Made by a program: the position numbers and the translations under genes | From: Silvibacterium dinghuense | GTDB lineage: Bacteria; Acidobacteriota; Terriglobia; Terriglobales; Acidobacteriaceae | Length of the DNA: 64,000 nucleotides | Assembly (NCBI RefSeq): GCF_004123295.1 | Contig: NZ_SDMK01000003.1 | Coordinates: 372,001 to 436,000 of the forward strand | Reading direction: 5' to 3' | Notes under the pieces: generated by a model | The model's input: only the letters and a program-made list of their open reading frames with translations | Database searches by the model: none | Told to the model about the DNA's origin: nothing | Shown here: one piece after another, positions 1-7,998 of the stretch | Numbering within the stretch: the first letter of the stretch is position 1 | Layout: every line of letters begins with the position of its first letter

Positions 1-94
1 GATCAAGGAAAAGATCCGGATCGACCTGAAGCGGTATATCCAGAAGAACACCAGTCGCCGGCCGCTGATCATGCCGGTGATTCTGGAGATCTAA
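1..94 (+). CDS. rnj: Ribonuclease J, C-terminal end (partial)
   Basis: Only the last 30 codons are inside the window, read in the second frame from the left edge and ending with TAA at 92-94. The peptide contains [21 protein letters not shown] lysine/arginine-rich helix, then a T-x-RRP-hydrophobic-P-hydrophobic strand ending in EI, is what I know from the C-terminal domain of bacterial RNase J (metallo-beta-lactamase/beta-CASP exo- and endoribonuclease of mRNA and rRNA processing). The assignment rests on this short tail. The catalytic domain lies left of the window and cannot be checked. Confidence 0.7.
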   Translation, partial: IKEKIRIDLKRYIQKNTSRRPLIMPVILEI

Positions 95-122
95 AGTTCG
101 AACATATCTTTGAGGGCACGTG

Positions 123-674
123 ATGAAAGCAATCCTGCGGTCTCTCGCTCTTACCTTTGCCGGCAGCCTTTGTGCTGCCGGTTTTGCTTTGGCCCAAACC
201 GCGGTTACAGCGCCGCAGAGCACGGCGCCGGTCTGTGCGCCGACCGGCACTCTCACTCAATTTGTAGACGCGCTGGATGCGGCCGTCAGCGGGCCCGCGA
301 ATGGCGACCGCAGCTGCCTGCGTGCTCTCGCTCTGCCCGGCGCCCAGCTGATTCCGCTGGCCAAGGATGCCTCCGACAACTGGCAGCCGCACCCGCTGAC
401 TGTCGAGGACTGGATTACGCGTGTGGCACAACGCGGCCCTGCACCTTTCTACGAGGTACAGGTGCGCTACTCGGTGAAGGAATACGGGCAGATCGCACAG
501 ATCTGGAGCCTGTACGAGATTCGCGAGACGCCGACGGGCAAGGCAACCCTCCGCGGCATCAATGCCATTCAGGCCATCCGGACCGCGGACGGCTGGAAGC
601 TTTCGCATATCGACTGGAAAGCCGAGTCGGCGGGAGACCCGATTCCGGCGGATGCGATGCCGGCTGGGAAGTAG
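123..674 (+). CDS. Secreted NTF2/SnoaL-like hypothetical protein
   Basis: A 183-residue protein with a clear Sec signal peptide (MKAILRSLALTFAG, then a hydrophobic core, cleavage after about residue 25 at ALAQ). The mature part has aromatic, beta-rich stretches such as YEVQVRYSVKEYGQ, IWSLYEIRET and GWKLSHIDWKAES. This is the pattern of a cone-shaped NTF2/SnoaL-like fold, a family that often binds small hydrophobic ligands. No catalytic residues can be named. ATG at 123 is preferred over the overlapping GTG at 120. It follows RNase J by 28 nt on the same strand and ends 4 nt before the convergent brnA stop. Function unknown. Confidence 0.8.
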   Translation: MKAILRSLALTFAGSLCAAGFALAQTAVTAPQSTAPVCAPTGTLTQFVDALDAAVSGPANGDRSCLRALALPGAQLIPLAKDASDNWQPHPLTVEDWITRVAQRGPAPFYEVQVRYSVKEYGQIAQIWSLYEIRETPTGKATLRGINAIQAIRTADGWKLSHIDWKAESAGDPIPADAMPAGK

Positions 675-678
675 GCAC

Positions 679-993
679 TCAACCCTGCTGGTGCGCCTTC
701 ATGTATTCGCGCAGCACCGCATTGATGCGGCTCTGGTAGCGGCTGCCGGTCTCCTTGAAGAAGGTGACAATGTCCGCATCGAGGCGCAAGGTGATCTGCT
801 GCTTGTTCTCGGCCGGGATCAGCGCGCCTGGACGCGTCCATAACTTCCCTGCCTGCGAGGGAATGTCGCTATAGTCGATGTCATCGTCGGTCATGGCTTC
901 GAGACGGGAGCGTTCCTCGGGGGTAAACCGCGCAGGGTTCTTCGGATCAGGACGATAGACGGTGTAGCCAGTAGGATTCTCTTTCATGAGCAT
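679..993 (-). CDS. brnA: BrnA family antitoxin
   Basis: A 104-residue protein. The C-terminal half contains QQITLRLDADIVTFFKETG followed by YQSRINAVLREYM, the ribbon-helix-helix pattern of BrnA antitoxins (beta strand, two helices, and the ...RINAVLRxYM ending). In the family BrnA neutralises the BrnT ribonuclease and the complex represses its own promoter. The gene overlaps the end of brnT by about 47 nt, or 41 nt if the second ATG at 987 is used. Overlap in this order (toxin first, antitoxin second) is the usual arrangement. Pairing with brnT makes the call firm. Confidence 0.9.
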   Translation of the reverse strand: MLMKENPTGYTVYRPDPKNPARFTPEERSRLEAMTDDDIDYSDIPSQAGKLWTRPGALIPAENKQQITLRLDADIVTFFKETGSRYQSRINAVLREYMKAHQQG

Positions 994-1240
994 TTGCCTT
1001 TCGCGCTGAGATGATGCGCCATCTGTCTCCGCGAAGCGTATAAACCACTACCAGAACGGTTTGATCGGCCCATCCAATCACAAGCCATCGGGTCTCGCCG
1101 TAAGCATCGCTGTCATCAATCATTTCGATCCGGGCCGGATCGGCGAAAACCTCCACAGCTACGGGAAAAGGTACTCCGTGCTTATGCAGGTTTCGCAGGG
1201 CCTTTTCCGTATCCCATTCATATTCCCGAACGTAATCCAC
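947..1240 (-). CDS. brnT: BrnT family toxin (ribonuclease)
   Basis: A 97-residue protein with the BrnT hallmarks YEWDTEKALRNLHKHGVPF near the N-terminus, an ETRWLVIG strand in the middle and WRIISARKANAHERESY near the end. The R-x-ISAR-x-A-x-x-x-E segment holds the conserved basic/acidic residues of this RelE-fold mRNA interferase family. No in-frame ATG exists near the start. The GTG at 1240 gives the normal family length, and the ATG at 1249 is out of frame. The reading frame stays open far upstream, but that part is antisense to the ammonia-lyase gene and lacks homology. A 12-bp palindrome lies 28 nt upstream. Confidence 0.88.
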   Translation of the reverse strand: MDYVREYEWDTEKALRNLHKHGVPFPVAVEVFADPARIEMIDDSDAYGETRWLVIGWADQTVLVVVYTLRGDRWRIISARKANAHERESYWLHRLSS

Positions 1241-1268
1241 ATCGCATGGTGACACAGCCTCACCACAA

Positions 1269-1280
1269 TTGTAGCTACAA
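1269..1280. promoter_or_regulatory. Palindromic operator candidate of brnTA
   Basis: TTGTAGCTACAA is a perfect 12-bp palindrome, 28 nt upstream of the brnT GTG and between the divergent brnT and ammonia-lyase genes. Ribbon-helix-helix antitoxins such as BrnA bind short palindromes of this kind in their own promoter. The binding itself is inferred. Confidence 0.6.
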
Positions 1281-1330
1281 ATGTCATAACCCGCTAGCCT
1301 CACAAAACTTCGGTCACTTTCCGCCGGCCT

Positions 1331-2332
1331 ATGATGGAACATATGGCCAGCGCTACTTCCACCACCTCGCTCGTCACCCTCGACACGTTTCGCGCAGCAC
1401 AGGAACGCATCCGCGGCGTGGCTGTACATACGCCGCTCATTCCCTTCTCCTTGCCCGGCGGGAGCAGCATCTCGGCGTGGCTGAAAGACGAATCGAAGCA
1501 GCCGATCAAGAGCTTTAAACTGCGTGGAGCCTATAACAAAATTGCGCAGCTCAGCGACGAGGAGCGGCGGCGCGGCGTCATCACCTACTCGAGCGGCAAC
1601 CATGCGCAGGGCGTGGCCTATGCTGCGCGCGCGGTGGGGGCGAAAGCGGTGATCGTGATGCCCTCGAATGCTCCCGAAATCAAGAAACAGGCCACGCTGG
1701 CGCTGGGCGCAGAAATTGTGACTGTTGGCCCATCGAGCTCCGATCGCAAGATCAAGGCCGAAGAGCTGGAACGCGAGCACGGCTATGTCATGATTCCGCC
1801 TTACGACCATCCGGCGATCATTGCCGGGCAGGGCACAGTCGGGCTGGAGATTCTCGCGGATATTCCCGACGTCGATCTCGTGCTTGCGCCGGTCAGCGGC
1901 GGCGGCCTCTTGAGCGGCACAGCGGCGGCCATCAAGCATCTGCGGCCTGAGGTGCGCGTGCTGGGCATCGAGCCTGCGCTGGCTGCCGATGCCGAGGAGA
2001 GCTTCCGCGGGGGCTCGCTGGTGAGCTGGCCTGCGGAGATGACGACGCGCACCATTGCCGACGGACTGCGCACGCAGAGCCTCGGCGACCTGAACTTTCT
2101 CCACGTCCGCGCCTTCGTGGATGACATTGTCACTGTCACCGAAGATGAGATTCGCGAGGCCATGCGCACGATCGTGCGCTCGACGCCGATTGTCCCCGAG
2201 CCCAGCGGCGCGGTGACCGCGGCGGCGCTGCTCTTCCACCAGGACAAGCTGCTACCGGCAGTAAAAGCCGTAGCTGTGATGAGCGGTGGGAATGTGGAGC
2301 CTGAGATTTTGAAGCAGGTGATGGAAAGCTGA
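1331..2332 (+). CDS. Threonine/serine ammonia-lyase, PLP fold-type II
   Basis: A 333-residue pyridoxal-phosphate enzyme that deaminates threonine (or serine) to 2-oxobutyrate (or pyruvate). Visible motifs: the PLP lysine in SFKLRGAYNK (Lys63), the substrate loop SSGNHAQG (about 88-95) and the glycine-rich phosphate loop SGGGLLSG (about 188-195). The C-terminal ACT-like regulatory domain of biosynthetic IlvA is missing, so it belongs to the short catabolic/racemase-like branch (TdcB or serine-racemase type). Substrate and racemase versus lyase activity cannot be settled here. ATG codons at 1331, 1334 and 1343 are all possible starts, none with a strong ribosome-binding site. It is divergent from brnT. 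Confidence 0.9.
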   Translation: MMEHMASATSTTSLVTLDTFRAAQERIRGVAVHTPLIPFSLPGGSSISAWLKDESKQPIKSFKLRGAYNKIAQLSDEERRRGVITYSSGNHAQGVAYAARAVGAKAVIVMPSNAPEIKKQATLALGAEIVTVGPSSSDRKIKAEELEREHGYVMIPPYDHPAIIAGQGTVGLEILADIPDVDLVLAPVSGGGLLSGTAAAIKHLRPEVRVLGIEPALAADAEESFRGGSLVSWPAEMTTRTIADGLRTQSLGDLNFLHVRAFVDDIVTVTEDEIREAMRTIVRSTPIVPEPSGAVTAAALLFHQDKLLPAVKAVAVMSGGNVEPEILKQVMES

Positions 2333-2345
2333 GGGCGAGCGAGTG

Positions 2346-2431
2346 GGACGCGCTTTGCGCGTCCAGCAGCCAGTCATAAAAACGACCAGTGGGGAACCTA
2401 TCCCTGCCGGCCGCTTTTATGGCTGGCTGCT
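2346..2431. repeat. Inverted repeats after the ammonia-lyase gene
   Basis: Two structures. The first is an 8-bp perfect hairpin at 2346-2364 (GGACGCGC, loop TTT). Next to it are 17-nt arms at 2365-2381 and 2415-2431 (AGCAGCCAGTCATAAAA and TTTTATGGCTGGCTGCT) that are complementary at 16 of 17 positions. It could act as a transcription terminator for the upstream gene or be a small REP-like element. There is no clean U-tract. Confidence 0.5.
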
Positions 2432-2497
2432 CACTGCTTTATCCCTAAAAATATGCGCTGACTTGCTCCTTCCCTTGTGGCATACACTGTTGCCGAG

Positions 2498-3517
2498 ATG
2501 CGCTCGCTGCGAACTGTCCTCGCTCCTCTTCCGCTTGCTCTACTTCTGCTTGCCAGTGTCCCGGTACTGGCGCAAAAGCGGCCGCCACGCATCGAGATGC
2601 CGAAGAACGGCACGATGGCCACGATCATCCGTGTCGGCAATCTTTATGCGCAGGCCGATGAGTCCTCGGACCGCACCGGCGAGGTCACTCCCGGCCGCGA
2701 GCTGGTGATCGTCGAGCGCAGCGGCAAGTGGCTGCGCGTCTTTGCCAACGTCGACGCGCCTGAATCACGCGCCGCCGATCAGCCTACCCTGGAGAATCCT
2801 GAAGAGGTGCAGCCGATCTCCGGCTGGATGCTCGACAAGGGCGTCATCGATATTCACACCCCGCACGGCGATCAGATCCTCTTCGGCGAAGGTGTCTCGG
2901 CGGAAAACGCCGCCGCCGAACCGCATCCGCCGCCACGCGCCGCGCAGGATGCACGCCTGCTCTATCGCCGCGTGGTCGAAATGTTCCCTGAATCCCCCAT
3001 CACGCCGGAAGCCATGTGGCGTGCGGCCGACATCCGCTGGCAGCTGGAGAAGGCCGATGCGGCCACGCTGCCCTCGGCGCACGAGAAGGAATCCTATCTG
3101 CGAGAACAGATGGACGAAGACGAGATGAAGAAGATCGAGAAGTACTTCCCGCATACGAAATGGGCGGACTTCGCGGCGTGGGATCTGATCGAAAACCAGC
3201 TCTGCGGCGACTGGCAGGGATCGGAGAAGTGTCCGGAGAAGGAAGCGAATCTCTACATGAAATACGCCGACGAGCATCCGGACTCGCCGCGAGCTCCGCA
3301 GGCGCTTTATCTGGCGGCTTGGCGCATGGCCTCGGCCGGAGATATGTGGGCCGCCGACGGCAACGACGATCGCGCAAAGGAAGACCGCGGCCGCACCATG
3401 GGCATCACCGACCACCTGCAGCAGAAATATCCGCAGTCGGAATACTCGGCACGCGCCGCGGACCTCGCCTACAAGATCCAGCAGGGTATTCCGGTGTATG
3501 GGAGCGACCGGGAGTAG
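2498..3517 (+). CDS. Secreted SH3-like / TPR-type outer-membrane assembly-like protein
   Basis: A 339-residue protein. Residues 1-26 form a signal peptide (MRSLRTVLAPLPLALLLLAS, cleaved near VLAQ). An SH3b-like segment follows (ATIIRVGNLYAQADESSDRTG ... LVIVERSGKWLRV). The C-terminal half has helical repeats with YPQSEYSARAADLAYKIQ and EHPDSPRAPQALYLAAWRM, resembling the TPR-like repeats of YfiO/YbgF-type lipoproteins. It may scaffold a cell-envelope complex, which is inference. ATG 2498 is chosen because the signal peptide begins there; the frame opens earlier, at 2477. The mature start lacks a lipobox cysteine. Confidence 0.75.
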   Translation: MRSLRTVLAPLPLALLLLASVPVLAQKRPPRIEMPKNGTMATIIRVGNLYAQADESSDRTGEVTPGRELVIVERSGKWLRVFANVDAPESRAADQPTLENPEEVQPISGWMLDKGVIDIHTPHGDQILFGEGVSAENAAAEPHPPPRAAQDARLLYRRVVEMFPESPITPEAMWRAADIRWQLEKADAATLPSAHEKESYLREQMDEDEMKKIEKYFPHTKWADFAAWDLIENQLCGDWQGSEKCPEKEANLYMKYADEHPDSPRAPQALYLAAWRMASAGDMWAADGNDDRAKEDRGRTMGITDHLQQKYPQSEYSARAADLAYKIQQGIPVYGSDRE

Positions 3518-3548
3518 AGCGCGTCTCCGGCAAGACGCAGTGCCAAGG

Positions 3549-3581
3549 AAAAGGCCCGGTCACTGGAAGACCAGTAACCGG
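3549..3581 (-). terminator. Terminator of the GH18-like gene
   Basis: An 11-bp stem with one mismatch (CCGGTCACTGG at 3556-3566, loop AAGA, CCAGTAACCGG at 3571-3581). Read on the minus strand it is followed by CCTTTTCCTT, so it can end the minus-strand gene. It may also serve the convergent plus-strand gene. Confidence 0.6.
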
Positions 3582-3612
3582 ACCCGGGTCGTGCAGAACC
3601 TGCGATACACCT

Positions 3613-5037
3613 CTATTGCAGCGCGAAACCCACAACAACCACGTTGCGATTCGTGGGAAGGGTAAGGTTTTTGACGGTCTTACTGCTGTTCAACGCGAAG
3701 GTATAGCCATAGAGGTAGAAGGTCCGATCATCCTGGCCTCCGTTGCTGGTATCGCGGTAGGTCATGATCCTGGCTTCGGACTCGCCACTATACGTCTGCG
3801 GGGTGAACCAGTCGCTCAGGCTCTGCGTAAAGGTGGTGCTTGTTCCATCGGTGTAATTGACGATGAAGGTCTGCGATGCCTGATCTCCATTTACGCCGGT
3901 GGCCAGCAGATTCAGCGTCTTGTATTCGCCTGAGGTCAACGGAATGGTCGTGCTGGTCCAGGCGTTCGCGCTGTTCGCAGATCCAGGGGTGAAGGTACTT
4001 CCGTTCCAGCTCACCGAGGTTCCCAACTGCTCCGAGGAATAGGCATAGCCGTTACCGTCCAGCCCGCCGGTGGTGAACGAAGTCCCATCCGTATAGATAC
4101 CGCTCACGTTGTAGGCTCCGGTGCTGTTCGTCGTGTTGCCCACTGCTGCGTTAATCGCATTGGCATACTGCGACGCGGTGTTCTGCCCGGCGATATCGTC
4201 ATAAAGCCACAAGAAGCCACCCAGAATGTCGCACTGGGAATGCCAGCTGCTCATCGTGCTCTGCACCTGGCTCGGGGTATCATCCTGATCCCAAAGCCCG
4301 GGAAAGACCGGCACACTGCCGAAATTCCATCCGGAGCACGGATTGTTCCCGGCGCCGCCTGAATAGGCCTGCAGGTGAACACCATCCACGGTTCCCGTCA
4401 GTTGCGTGTTGATCTGAGAAACCACATTTGTCCAGTAACTGCTGTTGTCATACGCATCCGGCATCACGTGATAGCCGAGGTTTCCCAGCATGACCCCGAA
4501 TGCAACGGTTGAGGACGTGTCCTGGTTGTTCTCATCATCGAAATCGATGGCATCGAGCGAAGGAATGGCAGCTTTCAATGCCTGGAAGTCTTTGTAGAGA
4601 ATGCTGCTCGAGCCAGTTCCCTGCGCGTTGACCAGGGCCTCGATGTCCTGCCAGTCTCCAACATTGGAAGACCCGATGCTGAAGGTGATTCTCTTTACCG
4701 TGCCTTGTTTCAGCGTCGCCAGCGTAGAGGCAAAATTCGGATATGTCTGATTGCCGACATAAACGCCGTTCGATGTCAGCGGAAACTCGCCGTTGAAGTT
4801 CAGATCACCTGTGGAGCTGACCTCGATGCTCCAGACGATCACCTCTGTAAAGCCGGAATTCTCCAGCTCGGAGATGGTGGTCGTGGAGTTCTTGTATATC
4901 GGGCCGCCGCCGAAGATTCCCGTGTAGCCCGTCTGGGCCGAGGCGACGATGGAGGAGCATGTGATCCCTGCGAACAGAACGAACAGCAAAACCGCGCGGT
5001 ACAACTGCCACGAACGTCCGAAACGAAGTCGCGTCAT
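3613..5037 (-). CDS. Secreted GH18-like glycoside hydrolase with C-terminal beta domain
   Basis: A 474-residue exported protein with a signal peptide of about 34 residues ending at IVASAQ. Residues about 35-310 look like a TIM barrel. The segment DAIDFDDE (Asp162, Asp165, Asp167, Glu169) matches the GH18 catalytic signature DxxDxDxE exactly, including the acid glutamate. The last ~150 residues are Ser/Thr/Gly-rich beta sheet, with IVNYTDGTSTTFTQSLSDW and the ending VVVVGFALQ; this looks like an accessory carbohydrate-binding domain. Chitinase or endo-N-acetylglucosaminidase activity is plausible but unproven. ATG 5037 is preferred over 5061, which would place eight extra polar residues before the signal peptide. 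A 13-nt motif shared with the GH92 promoter lies 72 nt upstream. Confidence 0.72.
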   Translation of the reverse strand: MTRLRFGRSWQLYRAVLLFVLFAGITCSSIVASAQTGYTGIFGGGPIYKNSTTTISELENSGFTEVIVWSIEVSSTGDLNFNGEFPLTSNGVYVGNQTYPNFASTLATLKQGTVKRITFSIGSSNVGDWQDIEALVNAQGTGSSSILYKDFQALKAAIPSLDAIDFDDENNQDTSSTVAFGVMLGNLGYHVMPDAYDNSSYWTNVVSQINTQLTGTVDGVHLQAYSGGAGNNPCSGWNFGSVPVFPGLWDQDDTPSQVQSTMSSWHSQCDILGGFLWLYDDIAGQNTASQYANAINAAVGNTTNSTGAYNVSGIYTDGTSFTTGGLDGNGYAYSSEQLGTSVSWNGSTFTPGSANSANAWTSTTIPLTSGEYKTLNLLATGVNGDQASQTFIVNYTDGTSTTFTQSLSDWFTPQTYSGESEARIMTYRDTSNGGQDDRTFYLYGYTFALNSSKTVKNLTLPTNRNVVVVGFALQ

Positions 5038-5061
5038 ATGTGGAGCTCCAGGTTTTGGCAT

Positions 5062-5376
5062 GGGGGTGGGGGTGGACGGCAGAATCAGCCGTGGACTTCT
5101 GCCGGCAGTGGAATCGTTACCACTCGCGCGCCATTCTTAGGGAGCTCTTCTCGCACTGTCAACAAATTTTTGAGGCGAAACTACGAATGCGCTTCATCCC
5201 GCTGAAAAACCTTTCCCGCTCACTGCATGGCTTCCTTGCCCGCCTCACCGGTAGCCATCTCGGTTCCCGAGCTGCCTTTTTCCCTTCCTCTTCGCCCTGA
5301 TATGAAACAATGGTCTTGCTCTGGGGATTCGACTGTGTGCACGCCGCCTGACCGGCGAACAGTTTTCTGCGTCCCG
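5062..5376. promoter_or_regulatory. Intergenic region between the GH18-like gene and ftsK
   Basis: This 315-nt divergent region must hold the promoters of both neighbours. At 5109-5121 it contains TGGAATCGTTACC, which recurs exactly upstream of the GH92 gene at 42608-42620. On the minus strand it reads GGTAACGATTCC, a quasi-palindrome centred on CG as in LacI-family operators. No other structure was recognised. Confidence 0.45.
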
Positions 5377-7926
5377 ATGAAACCCCTCAAACTGGTCACG
5401 ACTCCTACCCGCAACCGCCGCCTGAATGAACTGATCGGGCTGCTGGTGCTGGTTTCCGCGATCCTCCTCCTCCTCGCGCTCATCTCTTATCACCCCACCG
5501 ACCCGTCCTTCGACACGGTCGGCGGCTTTGGCTCGTCCGGCCGCCCCGCGCATAACTGGACCGGGCTGCTCGGCGCCTGGATTGCCGATATCGTTCTGCA
5601 GATCGAAGGCGTCACCTCCTTCTTCCTTCCGCTGCTCATCGGCGCACTGGGATGGTCCTGGCTGCGCTCGCGTCCTGCCGGCTCGCCGGGCGCGAAGCTG
5701 CTCGGCATTCTGCTGTGCGCGCTCTTTTTGCCATCGCTGATGGCGCTGCTGCCGGGGCACATGCACTTCCCTGCCGGCTTGCCTATCTCCGGCGTGACCG
5801 GACGGCTGGTCTCGGATGCGCTGATCTCCTGGCTCAACTATCCGGGCGCGTGCGTGATTTCGGTAGCCATGGTGGGCATTGCGCTCTACCTCTCCACGAC
5901 ATTCAGCTTCAATACCGCGCAGGAATGGCTCGCCATCCGGCTGGCTTTTGTAATGGCGTGGCGTGACCGCCTGCGCAACTGGCGCGCCAGCCGCAAGCTC
6001 TCCAAGGAGCAGAAGGCCGAGGCCCGCGCAGAGAGGCTTCGCGAGAAGGAGCTTGCCAAGGCGCGCAAGGCGCAGGCCAAGCTCGAAAAGCGGCAGCTCA
6101 AGGAGGGCCATATCATCGAGCCGGTGCCCTCGCCTTATGCCGAGAACGATGAGGCGGAGATTCCTCGCGGGCGCCATGCCGGCTTCTCGGAGACCTACGC
6201 GCCGGAGGCTCCGGTCGCCGATCCGTATCTTGAAGACCCGCCACAGCCGCCCACGGTGTGGGACCAGATGCCTCGCGCGCATGTGCAGGAGCCGGTGCGC
6301 GTGCCTGAGCCGCCGATTCCTTATCCCGAAACCGAAGAGGAACCTGCGCCGGCCACGGGACCGATCGCGGTTTCCAGCCGTCCGCCGGCCGAGGCAGCCA
6401 TCGCCGTTGCGCAGCGGGCCGAAGCCCAGACACAGCACGTCACCGTGGCTCCTAAGTCTGTGGCCGGCTACCAGCTGCCGCCAAGCACGCTGCTGCACCT
6501 GAGCGAGGACACTCAGACTATCCGCGAGGATGAGCTGCGGGCCGAGGCACAGATTCTTGTCGAGAAGTGCGCCGAATTCGACGTGATGGGTCAGGTGGAG
6601 CGCATCAATCCGGGGCCGGTGGTCACGACCTTCGAGTTCCGGCCGGATGCGGGCGTGAAGTACAGCCGCGTGACGGGACTGGCCGAGGACCTGTGTCTTG
6701 CGATGCGGGCGGAAAGCATCCTGATCGAGCGCATGGCGGGTAAGAGCACGGTCGGCATCCAGGTGCCGAACCACGATCGCGAGACGATCTGGCTGCGCGA
6801 CGTGATCGAGGCGGACGGCTTCCGCTCGGCCAAGAGCAAGCTGACGCTGGCCATGGGCAAGGACATCAATGGCCGCATCGTGACGGCCGATCTCGCGACG
6901 ATGCCGCACGTGCTGATCGCCGGCTCGACAGGCAGCGGTAAGTCGGTGGCGATCAACGCCATGATCATGTCGGTGCTCTTTAAGGCGACACCCGACCAGG
7001 TGCGACTGATCCTCGTCGATCCGAAGCGTGTGGAACTCGGCATGTACGAGAAGATTCCGCACCTGTTCACGCCGATCATCACCGAGCCCAAGCTGGCGGC
7101 GAATGCGCTGCGCAACGCGGTGCGTGAGATGGAGCGCCGGCTGAAGCTGCTGGCCTCACGCTCGGTGCGCAACATCGACCAGTACAACAAGCTGTTTGAA
7201 ACGCCGAGCCTCTTCGAGGATTCTCCCGACGAGACCCCGCTGCCTTACATCATGATCATCATCGACGAGCTGGCCGACCTGATGATGCTGGATAAGGCCA
7301 ACGTCGAAGAGGCGATCACGCGCCTGGCGCAGATGGCGCGCGCGGTCGGCATCCACCTGGTGCTGGCCACGCAGCGGCCTTCCGTCGATGTCATCACCGG
7401 CCTCATTAAAGCGAATGTGCCCAGCCGCATCTCGTTCCGGCTGGCGACCAAGGTGGACTCACGCACGATTCTCGATGCGAATGGCGCTGAGAGCCTGCTG
7501 GGACGCGGCGACATGCTCTTTCTGCCGCCGGGCACCTCGCGGCTGCAGCGCGTGCACGCACCGTTTGTCACCGAAAAAGAAATCGCGTCGGTTACAGATT
7601 TCTGGAAGCGGCAGGGAGAGGCTGAATATGCCGAAGGCTTCCTCGAAGCGCCGAAGGATGCGAACGGCCGCGAGATCGGTGGCGACGGCGAAGGAGACGA
7701 CCAGGACGACGAGCTTTTTCAGGATGCCGTTCGGCTGGTGCTGGAGTTCGGCAAGGCTTCGACTTCTCTGCTGCAGCGGCGGCTGCGCATCGGCTACGGC
7801 CGTGCCGCGCACCTGATCGACATGATGGAACGCGACGGCCTCGTCGGCCCAGCCGAAGGCTCGAAGCCGCGTGAGATTCTCAAGCGGCCGGACTGGCTCA
7901 GCGAAGTGGAATCGGCAATGCGATAG
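5377..7926 (+). CDS. ftsK: DNA translocase FtsK
   Basis: 849 residues. It couples chromosome dimer resolution and terminus segregation to division, pumping DNA through the septum. The N-terminal part has about four membrane segments, the first being LNELIGLLVLVSAILLLLAL. An acidic/proline-rich linker with a charged coiled coil of EKELAKARKAQAKLEKRQLK type follows to about residue 350. The motor has Walker A GSTGSGKS at about 516-523 and Walker B YIMIIIDELADL at about 623-634. The C-terminal gamma winged helix (from about 775; QRRLRIGYGRAAHLIDMMERDG) reads KOPS sites. ATG 5377 (MKPLKLVTT) is chosen because the frame upstream to 5227 lacks family sequence. A strong terminator follows. Confidence 0.96.
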   Translation: MKPLKLVTTPTRNRRLNELIGLLVLVSAILLLLALISYHPTDPSFDTVGGFGSSGRPAHNWTGLLGAWIADIVLQIEGVTSFFLPLLIGALGWSWLRSRPAGSPGAKLLGILLCALFLPSLMALLPGHMHFPAGLPISGVTGRLVSDALISWLNYPGACVISVAMVGIALYLSTTFSFNTAQEWLAIRLAFVMAWRDRLRNWRASRKLSKEQKAEARAERLREKELAKARKAQAKLEKRQLKEGHIIEPVPSPYAENDEAEIPRGRHAGFSETYAPEAPVADPYLEDPPQPPTVWDQMPRAHVQEPVRVPEPPIPYPETEEEPAPATGPIAVSSRPPAEAAIAVAQRAEAQTQHVTVAPKSVAGYQLPPSTLLHLSEDTQTIREDELRAEAQILVEKCAEFDVMGQVERINPGPVVTTFEFRPDAGVKYSRVTGLAEDLCLAMRAESILIERMAGKSTVGIQVPNHDRETIWLRDVIEADGFRSAKSKLTLAMGKDINGRIVTADLATMPHVLIAGSTGSGKSVAINAMIMSVLFKATPDQVRLILVDPKRVELGMYEKIPHLFTPIITEPKLAANALRNAVREMERRLKLLASRSVRNIDQYNKLFETPSLFEDSPDETPLPYIMIIIDELADLMMLDKANVEEAITRLAQMARAVGIHLVLATQRPSVDVITGLIKANVPSRISFRLATKVDSRTILDANGAESLLGRGDMLFLPPGTSRLQRVHAPFVTEKEIASVTDFWKRQGEAEYAEGFLEAPKDANGREIGGDGEGDDQDDELFQDAVRLVLEFGKASTSLLQRRLRIGYGRAAHLIDMMERDGLVGPAEGSKPREILKRPDWLSEVESAMR

Positions 7927-7950
7927 GTTGCTCTTTCTCATCCCCAAGCA

Positions 7951-7988
7951 AAAGCGGCGTGGCTCTTGAGCCACGCCGTTCTCGTCTT
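7951..7988. terminator. Bidirectional intrinsic terminator after ftsK
   Basis: A perfect 10-bp stem, CGGCGTGGCT (7955-7964) and AGCCACGCCG (7969-7978), with loop CTTG. It is followed by TTCTCGTCTT on the plus strand and, on the minus strand, by CTTTTGCTTGG. It separates the convergent ftsK and the membrane-protein gene. Confidence 0.85.
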
Positions 7989-7998
7989 GCAATACACG

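Noticed and set aside
947-2239. 430-codon minus-strand frame that ends with the BrnT sequence.
   Set aside because: Only the last 97 codons match BrnT; the rest is antisense to the ammonia-lyase gene, so the shorter GTG start was used.
5245-7062. Minus-strand frame of about 605 codons opposite ftsK.
   Set aside because: His/Arg-rich antisense composition; FtsK is strongly supported on the other strand.
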